Positions 1-8,128 of a DNA stretch of 44,857 bases are shown one piece after another. The DNA is taken from positions 1-44,857 of the forward strand of contig CAKQZO010000001.1 of assembly GCA_934293835.1 (NCBI GenBank), written 5' to 3'. Below the pieces are notes generated by a model. It made no database searches and was not told the DNA's origin. It saw nothing but the letters and a program-made list of their open reading frames with translations. The first letter of the stretch is position 1, and the number at the start of each line of letters is the position of its first letter. Source of the stretch: an uncultured Lacticaseibacillus sp. GTDB lineage: Bacteria > Bacillota > Bacilli > Lactobacillales > Lactobacillaceae. The position numbers and the translations under genes were made by a program.

Positions 1-1
1 G

Positions 2-79
2 AAAGTCTGCTACATCTTAATCGGGCTTTACGTCTTCTGGGACAGCGGCCTCATCACCCACATCATCAGCTGGTTCTAA
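2..79 (+). CDS. C-terminal end of a membrane protein (partial)
   Basis: An open frame enters from the left edge and stops with TAA at 77-79. The 25 visible residues are hydrophobic, with a GLYVFWDSG stretch and a final IISWF. This looks like a last membrane helix, and it loosely resembles the tail of cadmium-resistance (CadD-type) transporters. Too little is present to name the family with confidence. A strong hairpin with T tracts follows at 97-148. Confidence 0.4.
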   Translation, partial: KVCYILIGLYVFWDSGLITHIISWF

Positions 80-96
80 CGATCGCACTTCTAATC

Positions 97-148
97 AAAA
101 AACGCCTCCGCACCTGATTCGCTCGAATCAGATACAGAGACGTTTTTT
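97..148. terminator. Bidirectional intrinsic terminator
   Basis: The arms AAAACGCCTC and GAGACGTTTT enclose an inner stem CTGATTC/GAATCAG with loop GCTC. There are T runs on both strands. It lies between the gene leaving the left edge and the convergent KDPG aldolase gene and can end both transcripts. Confidence 0.85.
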
Positions 149-153
149 AATGC

Positions 154-798
154 TTAGCCGCGGATACGGTCGAGTTCGGCCTTGTAAGCCTTGGCAGTCT
201 CGGTAACCCCAGCATAGTCGCCAGTCTTAGCCTTGGCGGTCAAGTTGGAGCCGGCACCGACGAGGGAGACACCAGCTTCGAACCATTCTGCCATGTTATC
301 CAGTGAAACCCCACCGGTAGGCATGATGGACAGTTGTGGGAATGGTGCCTTCACTGCCTTGACCATACCTGGGTGCATTGCGGAACCAGGGAAGAGCTTG
401 ATCAAGTCACAACCGGTTTCCAAAGCGCGTTGAATCTCGGTTGGGGTCATGCAACCTGGGGTGTAAGGAATGTTGTACAGGTTGCAGATCGTTGCGACTT
501 CCTTATTGAAGGAAGGGCTGACGATGAATTCCGCCCCCGCCATGATTGCCAGACGCGCAGTCACAGGATCGAGCACGGTCCCAGCACCGATGATGACAGC
601 ATCGTCATCAGCATACTTGCTGGTCAATTCAGCGATCACCTTGTCCGCTTGCGGCACGGTGAAGGTCAATTCGATGGCAGTTACGCCACCGGCGATAACC
701 GCATCACTTTGCTTCAAAGCCCCTTCTGGGTTGTCATCGCGAACAACTGCGACGACGCCGGCCTTTTGCAGGCGCAACAAGTTCTCTACTTTTTGCAT
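154..798 (-). CDS. kdgA: KDPG/KHG aldolase (2-dehydro-3-deoxyphosphogluconate aldolase)
   Basis: A class I aldolase of 214 residues, the usual length for the Eda/KdgA family. It cleaves 2-keto-3-deoxy-6-phosphogluconate to pyruvate and glyceraldehyde 3-phosphate. Visible family motifs are GVTAIELTF with Glu43, the Schiff-base lysine in DLIKLFPGS (Lys134), and PTGG near residues 161-164. The start has an AAAGGAG site a few bases upstream. It is transcribed divergently from kdgK, the kinase that makes its substrate. A TATAAT-type -10 (843-848, minus strand) lies upstream, with a LacI-family/cre-like operator over the -35 area. The role is last step of uronate catabolism. The symbol eda is equally valid. 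Confidence 0.93.
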   Translation of the reverse strand: MQKVENLLRLQKAGVVAVVRDDNPEGALKQSDAVIAGGVTAIELTFTVPQADKVIAELTSKYADDDAVIIGAGTVLDPVTARLAIMAGAEFIVSPSFNKEVATICNLYNIPYTPGCMTPTEIQRALETGCDLIKLFPGSAMHPGMVKAVKAPFPQLSIMPTGGVSLDNMAEWFEAGVSLVGAGSNLTAKAKTGDYAGVTETAKAYKAELDRIRG

Positions 799-865
799 GG
801 TTTACGCTCCTTTAGGAATGTCTACAGATTCTTACAGAATTCATTATACACTTTTTTATTAAAAG

Positions 866-879
866 GGAAACCGTTTACC
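866..879 (-). promoter_or_regulatory. LacI-family / cre-like operator between kdgA and kdgK
   Basis: Read on the minus strand the site is GGTAAACGGTTTCC. This matches the CcpA cre pattern TGNAANCGNTNNCA at all fixed positions except the two ends. Its core AACCGTTTAC is identical to the core in front of the second PfkB kinase (3245-3254). It overlaps the -35 area of kdgA. It may bind CcpA, the nearby LacI-family regulator, or both. Confidence 0.6.
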
Positions 880-953
880 TCTAAATATGTTAGAATAAGT
901 TGAACGCGGGTAGAACCGCTTGCATAAATTCTAGAAAAAAGGGGTATTCTCCA

Positions 954-1973
954 ATGACCAAAGTGCTTACTGTAGGGGAAATGATGTTACGTCTCAAGCC
1001 TCAAGATCACCAACGGATCTTGCAGGCCAATACTTTCGAAGCCAATTATGGCGGCTCCGAAGCCAACGTTGCCGTGTCGCTCTCGCTGCTCGGTGACGAC
1101 GCTCAGTACCTAACGAAGGTGCCTGACAACGCCCTCGGCCAGATGGCGACTGGCACGCTGCGCCAATACGGTGTCGACACCAGCAAAGTCTTAGTCGGTG
1201 GTCCCCGCCTGGGCATCTACTTCTTCGAAAAAGGCGCATCCATCCGCAGCACCAACGTCGTTTATGATCGCGCCGGAAGTTCTTTTGCCACGATCGCAGG
1301 CAAGGAATTCGACTGGGCCAAGGTCTTGGACGGAGTCGATTACTTCTACTTCTCTGGCGTGACGCCTGCCTTGAACGACGAAATCGCCAACGCCTTGATC
1401 GAAGGCGTTAAGTACGCGCATGCCCACGGCGTACAGGTCTGCTTCGACGCCAACTATCGTGGCAAGATGTGGACGCCTGAGAAGGCCCAAAGCGTCGTCG
1501 GCCAGATCATGCCTTACGTCGACATTTTCCTCGCCAACGACGAAGACTACGAAGCATCACTCGGTATGGCAGCCTTCGACGGCGATATGAGCCGCGGCAT
1601 CGACCAGCTGGACAGCTTCAAGGCCACCATGGCCAAGGTTGCAGCTAAGTATCCTAACATCAAGGTGATCGCCAGCGTCGTTCGCAACATCCACTCTGTC
1701 GAAAACCACAAGTGCACCGCCTTGCTGTGGCAAGGTGGCAAGACCTATCAAGGTCCTGTCTACGACATGCACGTCTTCGAAGGCGTCGCTTCCGGTGATG
1801 CCTTCGGGGCCGGCCTCGTGCACGGCCTGATTCACGGCTTCGATCCGCAAGCCTTGATCAACTACGCCGACACGGCCAGCGCCTTGAAGCTGACCGTTTC
1901 CGGTGACTTGAACATCGTCACTGATGCCGACATTCGTGGCACCATGGAATCTGCCGGCGGGGTCAACCGCTAA
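954..1973 (+). CDS. kdgK: 2-keto-3-deoxygluconate kinase (PfkB family)
   Basis: A 339-residue PfkB/ribokinase-family sugar kinase. It is expected to phosphorylate 2-keto-3-deoxygluconate with ATP, giving the substrate of the divergent KDPG aldolase. The N-terminal GEMMLRL and NYGGSEANVAVSLSLLG segments form the sugar-binding half. The PfkB signature near the C-terminus is VASGDAFGAGLVHG, with Asp as catalytic base. I chose ATG 954 over an upstream ATG at 900 because AAAAAAGGGG lies about 9 bases before it and family members start at this point. A strong terminator follows. Assignment to KDG rather than another keto-sugar rests on neighbourhood. Confidence 0.88.
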   Translation: MTKVLTVGEMMLRLKPQDHQRILQANTFEANYGGSEANVAVSLSLLGDDAQYLTKVPDNALGQMATGTLRQYGVDTSKVLVGGPRLGIYFFEKGASIRSTNVVYDRAGSSFATIAGKEFDWAKVLDGVDYFYFSGVTPALNDEIANALIEGVKYAHAHGVQVCFDANYRGKMWTPEKAQSVVGQIMPYVDIFLANDEDYEASLGMAAFDGDMSRGIDQLDSFKATMAKVAAKYPNIKVIASVVRNIHSVENHKCTALLWQGGKTYQGPVYDMHVFEGVASGDAFGAGLVHGLIHGFDPQALINYADTASALKLTVSGDLNIVTDADIRGTMESAGGVNR

Positions 1974-1985
1974 GCAATCGGCGCC

Positions 1986-2033
1986 AAAAAGCACTCGGGC
2001 TTCCCAACTTGGGAAAGCGCGAGTGCTTTTTTT
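1986..2033 (+). terminator. Intrinsic terminator after kdgK
   Basis: AAAGCACTCG pairs with CGAGTGCTTT around an inner imperfect stem, followed by seven T. The following 200 bases up to the next terminator hold no gene that I can support. The only other feature seen there is a perfect 12-bp palindrome TTTCCCGGGAAA at 2038-2049. Confidence 0.9.
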
Positions 2034-2235
2034 GACATTTCCCGGGAAATATCCCAATCACCACGAAAATCGCCAGTATCCGCAACGACAGCACAATTCT
2101 GACCAAGGCCGCCTTATGCTGAATAAGCCTGCATGACCTCAGAGTCTTCCTCAAAAAATGGGTAAAGGGAATCTGCTCTACTTTTCCAGAAAACATCGGC
2201 GCACTAGAAATACTTCTAATCCTGCCTTCACGCAC

Positions 2236-2271
2236 AAAAACAAGCCCCTATCTCACGATAAGGACTCGCTT
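2236..2271 (-). terminator. Intrinsic terminator of the second PfkB kinase
   Basis: On the minus strand a 15-bp stem forms with a GTGA tetraloop. Several pairs are G-U, so it is stable only in this RNA orientation. It ends in a T tract, just after the stop codon at 2273. Confidence 0.8.
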
Positions 2272-2272
2272 C

Positions 2273-3226
2273 CTAAGCATTCGCATCCAAGAACGCCTGC
2301 AATGCTTCTTGTGTTGGATAACCATCGTTGTCACCAGGGTGTTGCACGGCAATCGCGCCGACCGCGTTGGCGCGCTGGACGGCCTTGGCCAGCGGCAACT
2401 TTTCTAGCAGTCCGGTGATCAACCCCAGAGCGAACCCGTCGCCGGCACCGACCGTGTCGACCACCTTGGCGGCCTTGAAGCCCGGCACCGTGAACGTCTC
2501 GCCAGCACGCGTCTTGACGAACGCGCCTTTTGGCCCGATCTTGACCACGACCGCCTGTGTGTATTTACCTTGTCCGAGGTAAAAATCGGCGATTTTCTCC
2601 GGGTCACGGGTGCCGACCAGCTGCTCGCCTTCGCCAATGCCCGGCAAGACGATCGTCGCTTCACGCGCCAACATGTTCAGTGTCGAAACCATCGTATCGT
2701 GATTGGCCCAGAGACTCGGCCGAATGTTGGGATCGAAGGTGAATTCGATCTGATGCTCATGCAGTAAGAACATGAATTGTTGCACGGCCGCCAACGCCTT
2801 GTATGAGATCGCCGGAAAAATACCGGTGATGTGCGCCCAGCGCACACCGTCAAAATCGATTTTGCCCAGGCTGGCGGGGCTCAGATGTGCGGCCGCCGAG
2901 CCGCGCCGGAAGTACGCCGTGGCCGGGTCCCCGTGGCTGACTTGATTCTTGAATTGCAACCCCGTCCAGTGATCAGGCGTCTGCGCAAGGTAGCGCGTCC
3001 CGACATGGTTGGCTTCCAACTGCTGACGGATGAAAGTGCCGAACGCATCGGTGCCGACTTGCGAGATGTACTCGACGCTGTGGCCCAAGCGCGCCGCGCC
3101 CACCGATACGTTGACCTCGGCCCCAGCTAAATACTTCCGAAAATGTTCCGCATCGGTCAGGCTCTTATCTAGGTCCGTCGATGCAAACAGCGTGATTGGT
3201 TCACCGATCGTCAATAACTCGCTCAT
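2273..3226 (-). CDS. PfkB-family sugar kinase, probable second KDG kinase
   Basis: A ribokinase-fold kinase of about 317 residues. The N-terminal GEPITLFAS and AGAEVNVSVGAARLG match KDG kinases, and the C-terminal signature is DTVGAGDGFALGL with the catalytic Asp. Three ATG codons stand in a row (3232, 3229, 3226). The AAAGGA site at 3235-3240 is 2, 5 and 8 bases from them, so the third is preferred. It is a paralogue of the kinase at 954-1973 and is only moderately similar. Its promoter carries a perfect cre-type site that shares its core with the kdgA-kdgK operator. KDG is the likely substrate; another 2-keto-3-deoxy sugar acid is possible. Confidence 0.82.
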   Translation of the reverse strand: MSELLTIGEPITLFASTDLDKSLTDAEHFRKYLAGAEVNVSVGAARLGHSVEYISQVGTDAFGTFIRQQLEANHVGTRYLAQTPDHWTGLQFKNQVSHGDPATAYFRRGSAAAHLSPASLGKIDFDGVRWAHITGIFPAISYKALAAVQQFMFLLHEHQIEFTFDPNIRPSLWANHDTMVSTLNMLAREATIVLPGIGEGEQLVGTRDPEKIADFYLGQGKYTQAVVVKIGPKGAFVKTRAGETFTVPGFKAAKVVDTVGAGDGFALGLITGLLEKLPLAKAVQRANAVGAIAVQHPGDNDGYPTQEALQAFLDANA

Positions 3227-3243
3227 CATCATTATCCTTTCGT

Positions 3244-3257
3244 TGTAAACGGTTGCA
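3244..3257 (+). promoter_or_regulatory. cre / LacI-family operator upstream of second KDG kinase
   Basis: TGTAAACGGTTGCA fits the CcpA cre pattern TGNAANCGNTNNCA at every fixed position. It sits directly upstream of the ribosome binding site of the minus-strand kinase gene, so a bound repressor would block transcript start or elongation. The core AACCGTTTAC (minus strand) equals the core of the kdgA-kdgK site. Confidence 0.7.
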
Positions 3258-3425
3258 TATCCTCTGTGAAAAACATCCCAGCCCTACGGAAAGCCAGGAT
3301 ATCATTCGATTCATGAGTGAAATGGTCGAGGGACTGAGATTTCTTACGCATTGGGAAATCGGTTTCCTCTATAGCCCTACTATAAGGCGGTCACCAACAA
3401 ATGTCAACCGCCTCAACCAAAACTT

Positions 3426-4415
3426 CTATAAAGATGCGCGCACATGGACCTCGGCTGGGATCTCAGTGCGCCCGACAAACACGTCTTGCCCGGCGATCAT
3501 CTCTTCCAGACGCGTCGCCACCTCTTGGCCGATTTTCTCCGGATTCTGGTTGACGACCGACAGCGGCGGGTTCGCTAGGCCGCCCCAGTTCCAGTCATCA
3601 TACCCACACAGCCCGACGGCGCCAGGCACGGCGACGTGATTGGCCTGCAACCAACGTAGCGTCGCCATCAACAGATTCCCGTTGGCGGCAAAAATCGCCG
3701 GCTTATCTTCGCCAATGCGCTCATGCCACTCAACGATGCCACTGATATCCTCATCGTCTTTGACTTCCAGCAACGTCACCGGAATATCCGCGTCGCGGCA
3801 AACCGTCGCAAACGCCCGGTAACGCTCGTAGCGCACCGTCGCCTCATCGACCGGATTGGAGATCACTAAGACGTTGCGGTAGCCTTTTTCCAACACGGCC
3901 TGCGCGAGCACCCGTCCAGACGCGGTGTCGTTGGAGGTGACGCAAGGAAAAAGCAACGGCTTCAACAGCCGATCGACTAAGACCACCGGAATGTCCGCAT
4001 CTGCCAGGAATTTGTACGCGGCCGCATCCGGACGTGCCGGCTGCAAAATGATTCCGTCGACGTTTTGCGAGATCAGATTCTTCAACGCAGCTTCTTCCTG
4101 CGCGGGATCTTCGCCGCCGTCTGCGATCAAGATCTGATCTTGTTGTGGCCGAACGACTCCGGAGATACCTTTGATCAGGAAGGTTGAGTACACATTCGAC
4201 ACATCCCCCACCACGACCCCGATCTGGTGGGAACGCTTGGATTTCAGCGCGCTTGCGTTGTAATTCGGCACATAACCGAGCGTCTCGATCACATCTTGGA
4301 TCTTGTGCCGCGTCTCCAATGACATCCGCTCGAAGCGACCGTTGAGGTACCGGGAAACCGTTGCCTTAGAGACGCCTGCCGCTTGCGCCACGTCATTAAT
4401 CGTATATTTTGCCAT
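3426..4415 (-). CDS. LacI-family transcriptional regulator (KdgR-like)
   Basis: A 329-residue regulator. The helix-turn-helix DVAQAAGVSKATVSRYLNG lies at about residues 7-25, followed by a hinge helix with ALKSKRS and a periplasmic-binding-like effector domain (IGVVVGDVSNVYST, VDGIILQPA, GYDDWNWGGLANPPLSVV). ATG 4415 is chosen because a GAGGAG site lies just upstream and the HTH must begin near residue 6. A longer open frame upstream has no support. It sits beside the KDG kinase and KDPG aldolase genes and is like KdgR regulators of low-GC Gram-positives. The ligand is probably KDG or KDPG, by inference. An ACCGGT-centred site in its own promoter suggests autoregulation. Confidence 0.87.
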   Translation of the reverse strand: MAKYTINDVAQAAGVSKATVSRYLNGRFERMSLETRHKIQDVIETLGYVPNYNASALKSKRSHQIGVVVGDVSNVYSTFLIKGISGVVRPQQDQILIADGGEDPAQEEAALKNLISQNVDGIILQPARPDAAAYKFLADADIPVVLVDRLLKPLLFPCVTSNDTASGRVLAQAVLEKGYRNVLVISNPVDEATVRYERYRAFATVCRDADIPVTLLEVKDDEDISGIVEWHERIGEDKPAIFAANGNLLMATLRWLQANHVAVPGAVGLCGYDDWNWGGLANPPLSVVNQNPEKIGQEVATRLEEMIAGQDVFVGRTEIPAEVHVRASL

Positions 4416-4473
4416 CTTACTCCTCGTTTCGTCTACTTGCTTCCTCCATTGTACACTCATCCCCCACCTTCTT

Positions 4474-4485
4474 GAAACCGGTATC
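4474..4485. promoter_or_regulatory. Possible autoregulatory LacI-type operator
   Basis: GAAACCGGTATC has a palindromic ACCGGT core. It sits about 20 bases upstream of a TACAAT-like -10 (4448-4453, minus strand) of the LacI-family gene. LacI-family operators usually have a central CG, which this site has. No second copy was found, so support is limited. Confidence 0.35.
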
Positions 4486-4550
4486 CCTTGTTTAATCTCG
4501 ACCCTTCCAGTACATTGATAGTGACCAACAGAAATATTAGGAGGGAATAG

Positions 4551-5009
4551 ATGACTTACGGTTATATTAAAATGATTCGTGGTTTCGTCGGCCATACACC
4601 GATCATTCTCAACTGTGCCGGGGGTGTTTTGCTGAACGCCAAGCACGAGGTCTTGTTGAACCTGCGCGCCGACACCCACAACTGGAGTCTGCCAGGCGGC
4701 TACCTGGAATATGGTGAGACTTATGCCGAAGGCCTCGTTCGCGAGTATAAAGAAGACAGCGGCCTCGACGTGCGCATCATCCGGCCGCTCAAGTTGTTCG
4801 ACCGTGGGGAGATTCACTACCCGAACGGCGATATCGCCCAGACAATCTCGATGTTGTACCTGGTTGCCCCTGTCGCCGGGCAGCTGTTAAGTGCCGAAAC
4901 CGACGAGACGCTGGCCCTTAAATTCTGGCCATTCGCTCAATTACCGCCCTTGCTGAATCGTCAAACTGAGGAAATGTTGGCCTATGCCGCCACAATTCCG
5001 GAAGCATAA
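4551..5009 (+). CDS. Nudix hydrolase
   Basis: A 152-residue Nudix-fold protein. The Nudix box spans about residues 49-71: GGYLEYGETYAEGLVREYKE followed by DSG. The family pattern REUxEExGU is kept except that the second Glu is Asp. Such enzymes hydrolyse nucleoside diphosphates linked to another group; the substrate cannot be told here. A TAGGAGGG site precedes the ATG. It is divergent from the KdgR-like gene. A close paralogue, broken by a frameshift, lies at 41835-42289, also beside a LacI-family gene. Confidence 0.88.
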   Translation: MTYGYIKMIRGFVGHTPIILNCAGGVLLNAKHEVLLNLRADTHNWSLPGGYLEYGETYAEGLVREYKEDSGLDVRIIRPLKLFDRGEIHYPNGDIAQTISMLYLVAPVAGQLLSAETDETLALKFWPFAQLPPLLNRQTEEMLAYAATIPEA

Positions 5010-5065
5010 AAAAGTTAGCCAACCCATACACTGGGCGTTCGCTCAAAGCTTGAATAATAGGTTAG

Positions 5066-5104
5066 GAGACGTGAAATCTTAAAATCAGATTTCACGTCTT
5101 TTGT
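5066..5104 (+). terminator. Intrinsic terminator after Nudix gene
   Basis: A perfect 12-bp stem GACGTGAAATCT/AGATTTCACGTC with a 7-base loop and a short T run. A second small stem, TAATGCC/GGCATTA, follows at about 5109-5128. Confidence 0.8.
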
Positions 5105-5180
5105 TATTAATGCCTGTTTACGGGCATTAGCATTGGTAAAAAAATTTAGGAACCTTTAAAAATAGGGTTTACTTATGAAA

Positions 5181-5200
5181 TTTTTTGGTTAAACTAAAAA
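5181..5200. promoter_or_regulatory. Possible metal-responsive operator of mntH
   Basis: An imperfect 20-base inverted repeat, TTTTTTGGTT then AAACTAAAAA, lies just upstream of the mntH ribosome binding site. A related half-site TTTAGG with a degenerate mate lies at 5145-5158. AT-rich palindromes with GG/CC cores are used by MntR-type manganese repressors. No regulator gene is nearby, so this is a suggestion only. Confidence 0.35.
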
Positions 5201-5227
5201 GTGATTTCAGAAAGGAGTTTGTTCAAA

Positions 5228-6838
5228 TTGAAGGATCAAAACAATGCCCCCAAAAGGCATAAGCTCATCGAATACGCCAACGGCCCGTCGCTGGAAGAAA
5301 TCAACGGCACGGTCGAGGTACCCAAAGGCAAAGGTTTCTGGCGCACCTTATTTGCTTATTCAGGTCCCGGGGCTTTGGTTGCCGTCGGTTACATGGATCC
5401 AGGTAACTGGTCTACCAGTATCACCGGGGGGCAAAACTTCCAATACTTACTGATGTCCGTCATCTTGATTTCCAGTTTAATCGCTATGCTCTTACAATAC
5501 ATGGCGGCTAAACTGGGCATTGTCACGCAAATGGACCTCGCCCAGGCAATCCGTGCCCGGACGAGCAAGACATTAGGCATTATTCTTTGGATCATGACCG
5601 AGTTCGCCATCATGGCGACCGATATCGCTGAAGTTATCGGGGCCGCGATCGCGCTTTATCTGCTATTCAACATTCCACTTGTGATTGCCGTTTTCGTCAC
5701 TGTTTTTGACGTCTTGCTATTATTGCTCTTAACGAAAATCGGTTTCCGGAAGATTGAAGCGATCGTGGTCTGCTTGATCATGGTCATCTTGTTGGTCTTC
5801 GTCTATCAAGTTGCGTTGTCTAGTCCTGACTGGGGCGGTGTCATCAAGGGCTTGGTCCCAACCGCAGGCACGATTGCCAGCCACCCGACGATTGCCGGAA
5901 TGAACCCATTGTCTGGTGCCTTGGGGATCATTGGGGCGACCGTGATGCCACATAACCTGTACTTGCACTCGGCAGTTTCCCAAACTCGTAAGATCAACCA
6001 TGACGACGATGAAGAAGTTGCTCAGGCCGTTCGTTTCTCCGCTTGGGATTCTAACATCCAGTTGTCACTGGCGTTCGTCGTTAACTCCTTGCTTCTGATC
6101 ATGGGGGTTGCGGTCTTCAAGTCAGGTGCCGTCAAGGATCCTTCCTTCTTCGGTCTGTATGAAGCCTTATCCAACACCTCGATGCTTTCTAACGGCGTGC
6201 TGATTGCCGTGGCAAAATCCGGGATTCTCTCCGTCTTGTTCGCCGTTGCCTTGTTGGCCTCTGGTCAGAACTCGACCATCACCGGAACCTTGACCGGGCA
6301 AGTGATCATGGAAGGGTTCGTGCACATGCGGATGCCGTTATGGGCCCGCCGTCTGGTTACCCGTCTGATTTCTGTTATTCCGGTGCTGATCTGCGTGGCA
6401 ACTACATCACGTATGAGTGTCATCGACCAGCATACCGCGTTGAACAATCTGATGAACAACTCGCAGGTCTTCTTGGCCTTCGCGCTGCCATTCTCCATGT
6501 TGCCACTGTTAATGATGACTGACTCCAAGGCTGAAATGAGTGCCCGCTTCAAGAACGTGGTTTGGGTCAAGGTTTGCGGCTGGGTTTCCGTTATCGGCTT
6601 AACCTACCTGAACTTGATTGGTCTGCCTGATTCTTTCGCCGACTTCTTAGGCGATCACGCTTCGGCTTCTGCCATCGGCATGGCCCATATCTTCGCCTAC
6701 ATCGCAATCGTCTTGGTCCTTGCGCTCCTGGCATGGTGCACATGGGATCTGTATCGCGGCGACAAGCGTCTTCGCGAGATTCAAGCCGCAAATGGCGGGA
6801 ACCGCGCAATGCCGTCTTATGAAGGAGGGCAAGACTAA
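5228..6838 (+). CDS. mntH: NRAMP-family divalent metal (Mn2+) transporter
   Basis: A multi-spanning membrane protein of about 536 residues that imports Mn2+ (and Fe2+) with protons. Family signatures are present: GYMDPGNWSTS in the first helix (the DPGN metal-binding motif) and VMPHNLYLHS in helix 6. I place the start at TTG 5228 rather than GTG 5201 because AAAGGAG at 5211-5217 lies between them, 10 bases from the TTG. The stop overlaps the ATG of a 52-residue ORF, which in turn overlaps uspA, so the three are likely one translation-coupled operon. MntH next to UspA is a familiar arrangement in lactobacilli. Confidence 0.93.
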   Translation: MKDQNNAPKRHKLIEYANGPSLEEINGTVEVPKGKGFWRTLFAYSGPGALVAVGYMDPGNWSTSITGGQNFQYLLMSVILISSLIAMLLQYMAAKLGIVTQMDLAQAIRARTSKTLGIILWIMTEFAIMATDIAEVIGAAIALYLLFNIPLVIAVFVTVFDVLLLLLLTKIGFRKIEAIVVCLIMVILLVFVYQVALSSPDWGGVIKGLVPTAGTIASHPTIAGMNPLSGALGIIGATVMPHNLYLHSAVSQTRKINHDDDEEVAQAVRFSAWDSNIQLSLAFVVNSLLLIMGVAVFKSGAVKDPSFFGLYEALSNTSMLSNGVLIAVAKSGILSVLFAVALLASGQNSTITGTLTGQVIMEGFVHMRMPLWARRLVTRLISVIPVLICVATTSRMSVIDQHTALNNLMNNSQVFLAFALPFSMLPLLMMTDSKAEMSARFKNVVWVKVCGWVSVIGLTYLNLIGLPDSFADFLGDHASASAIGMAHIFAYIAIVLVLALLAWCTWDLYRGDKRLREIQAANGGNRAMPSYEGGQD

Positions 6839-6996
6839 TGATCACCGATCATTCCCAAAAGCTTCTGCGTCTTGCTAACACGCTGGCAACATTCGGCACT
6901 GCCTTCTATCGCGCCGAGGTAGACACTCCGATGCCGATCTTCACCGGCGTCCTGGAATCTGCCGCCTATGATGTCTATCAAGGAGGTCGTTACTGA
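6838..6996 (+). CDS. Small ORF coupled between mntH and uspA (52 aa)
   Basis: A short ORF that begins in the mntH stop (TAATG) and ends in the uspA start (TGATG). A GAAGGAGGG site lies about 10 bases before its ATG. The product starts MITDHSQKLLRL and ends DVYQGGRY, with no membrane helix or clear motif. The C-terminal codons also form the uspA ribosome binding site (AAGGAGG). It may be a real small protein or chiefly a coupling cistron. The family is not recognised. Confidence 0.65.
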   Translation: MITDHSQKLLRLANTLATFGTAFYRAEVDTPMPIFTGVLESAAYDVYQGGRY

Positions 6997-7433
6997 TGGC
7001 TACAAAAGATTTTGAAAAAATTCTCGTCGGGGTCGATGACTCTGCCGACGCCTTGGCCGCCTTCCGTTACGCGATCCATCGCGCCAAGGCCGACAACGCG
7101 GCGCTGATCATCACCAGCATCTTGGAATCTGATGATTATAGCGTCTACCAAGCGCTGGACAAAGATTACGTCCATGGTGAAGCCGCCGAGCTTGAGCAAC
7201 ACATCCAAGGCTACCGCAAGCTCGCCGAACAAGCCGGGATTCAAGACGTCCGCGCCGTCATCGGCGAAGGCGATCCTGGCGAAACGATCGTCAAGACGCT
7301 GATTCCTAAGTATCAGCCCGACCTTCTGATCATCGGTGCCGAAGCGAAGAAGGGCCTCGCCAAGCATTTTGGGAGCCAAGCTTCCTACATGGCCAAGCAT
7401 GCTCCGATCTCAGTGCTCGTTATCCGCGAGTGA
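6996..7433 (+). CDS. Universal stress protein, UspA family
   Basis: A 145-residue single-domain Usp. The N-terminal KILVGVDDSADA (strand 1 with the Asp) and the C-terminal IIGAEAKKGLAKHFGSQASY match the Usp fold. The ATP-binding pattern G-2x-G-9x-G(S/T) is degenerate: the second Gly is Ala and the spacer is one residue short, so ATP binding may be altered. It is translation-coupled to the small ORF and mntH upstream. Co-expression with a manganese importer suggests a role in metal or oxidative stress; this is inference. Confidence 0.88.
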   Translation: MATKDFEKILVGVDDSADALAAFRYAIHRAKADNAALIITSILESDDYSVYQALDKDYVHGEAAELEQHIQGYRKLAEQAGIQDVRAVIGEGDPGETIVKTLIPKYQPDLLIIGAEAKKGLAKHFGSQASYMAKHAPISVLVIRE

Positions 7434-7518
7434 TTTAGAATTCATCCTAAATGCAACGCAATTCGCTCAGGGGTACGGCGTTGGCCGTGCCCCTGTTGAC
7501 GTTATCCGGAGGCTTATT

Positions 7519-8124
7519 ATGGCGAATCATGGCCAACGGCGCGCACAGATTTTGACGACGGCTCAACAGCTTTTTGCCGAACAAGGCTTCGCCAACACCA
7601 CAACGCGTCAACTGAACCAAACCGTCGGCATCGCCGATGGGCTACTCTATTATTATTTTCCCAAAGGCAAGCAACAGTTACTCGATACCATCGTCGCGCA
7701 AGGCGTCGCGGCGCGACTCGACAATGTCGACCTGACCCTGAACGGTGCCACCGATCTCGCAACGCTTGAAGCGAAGCTGATGACGATCATGGGCCGCTTA
7801 TGGGCGCTGCTCACCAGCCCCGAAGGCTATCAGGTCTTCATCATCACCATCCGCGAACGGCCGCGCCTGTCTCAAGAAGCGGCAGACTGGCTGCCGCACG
7901 TGATGGCCGAAGCCCGAACACGCATCGCGACCGGGCTCGAGCAGCTCACATGGCTGATCTTAGATGAGCCCGCCACCATCCAGCTCGCCGGTATGATTTT
8001 TGCAATCTTTCAGGCAACGCTGTATTCGGAGCTATTAGTCACCGACCAGCGGCGCCTAACCGATGCCAGCCGCGAGCGGCTGCAAGCACAACTCCACTTT
8101 CTGCTGACGAGCATCGCCGCCTAG
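7519..8124 (+). CDS. TetR/AcrR-family transcriptional regulator
   Basis: A 201-residue regulator. The N-terminal HTH runs through RRAQILTTAQQLFAEQGF, TTTRQLNQTVGIADG and LLYYYFPKGKQQLLD, a canonical TetR layout. The rest is a helical ligand domain with no identifiable specificity. ATG 7519 is supported by CGGAGG at 7507-7512; a longer upstream frame overlaps uspA and is rejected. It stands alone between uspA and a terminator, so its targets are unknown. Confidence 0.88.
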   Translation: MANHGQRRAQILTTAQQLFAEQGFANTTTRQLNQTVGIADGLLYYYFPKGKQQLLDTIVAQGVAARLDNVDLTLNGATDLATLEAKLMTIMGRLWALLTSPEGYQVFIITIRERPRLSQEAADWLPHVMAEARTRIATGLEQLTWLILDEPATIQLAGMIFAIFQATLYSELLVTDQRRLTDASRERLQAQLHFLLTSIAA

Positions 8125-8128
8125 GTAA

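Noticed and set aside
334..903. 189-residue open frame opposite kdgA
   Set aside because: It lies on the complement of a well-supported aldolase gene, has no ribosome site and no family features.
2038..2049. Perfect palindrome TTTCCCGGGAAA after the kdgK terminator
   Set aside because: No promoter or gene next to it and no second copy; a 12-bp palindrome alone is weak evidence.
5108..5130. Small hairpin TAATGCC/GGCATTA before mntH as a manganese riboswitch
   Set aside because: Too short for a yybP-ykoY aptamer and lacking its conserved loops; it is only a minor stem after the Nudix terminator.
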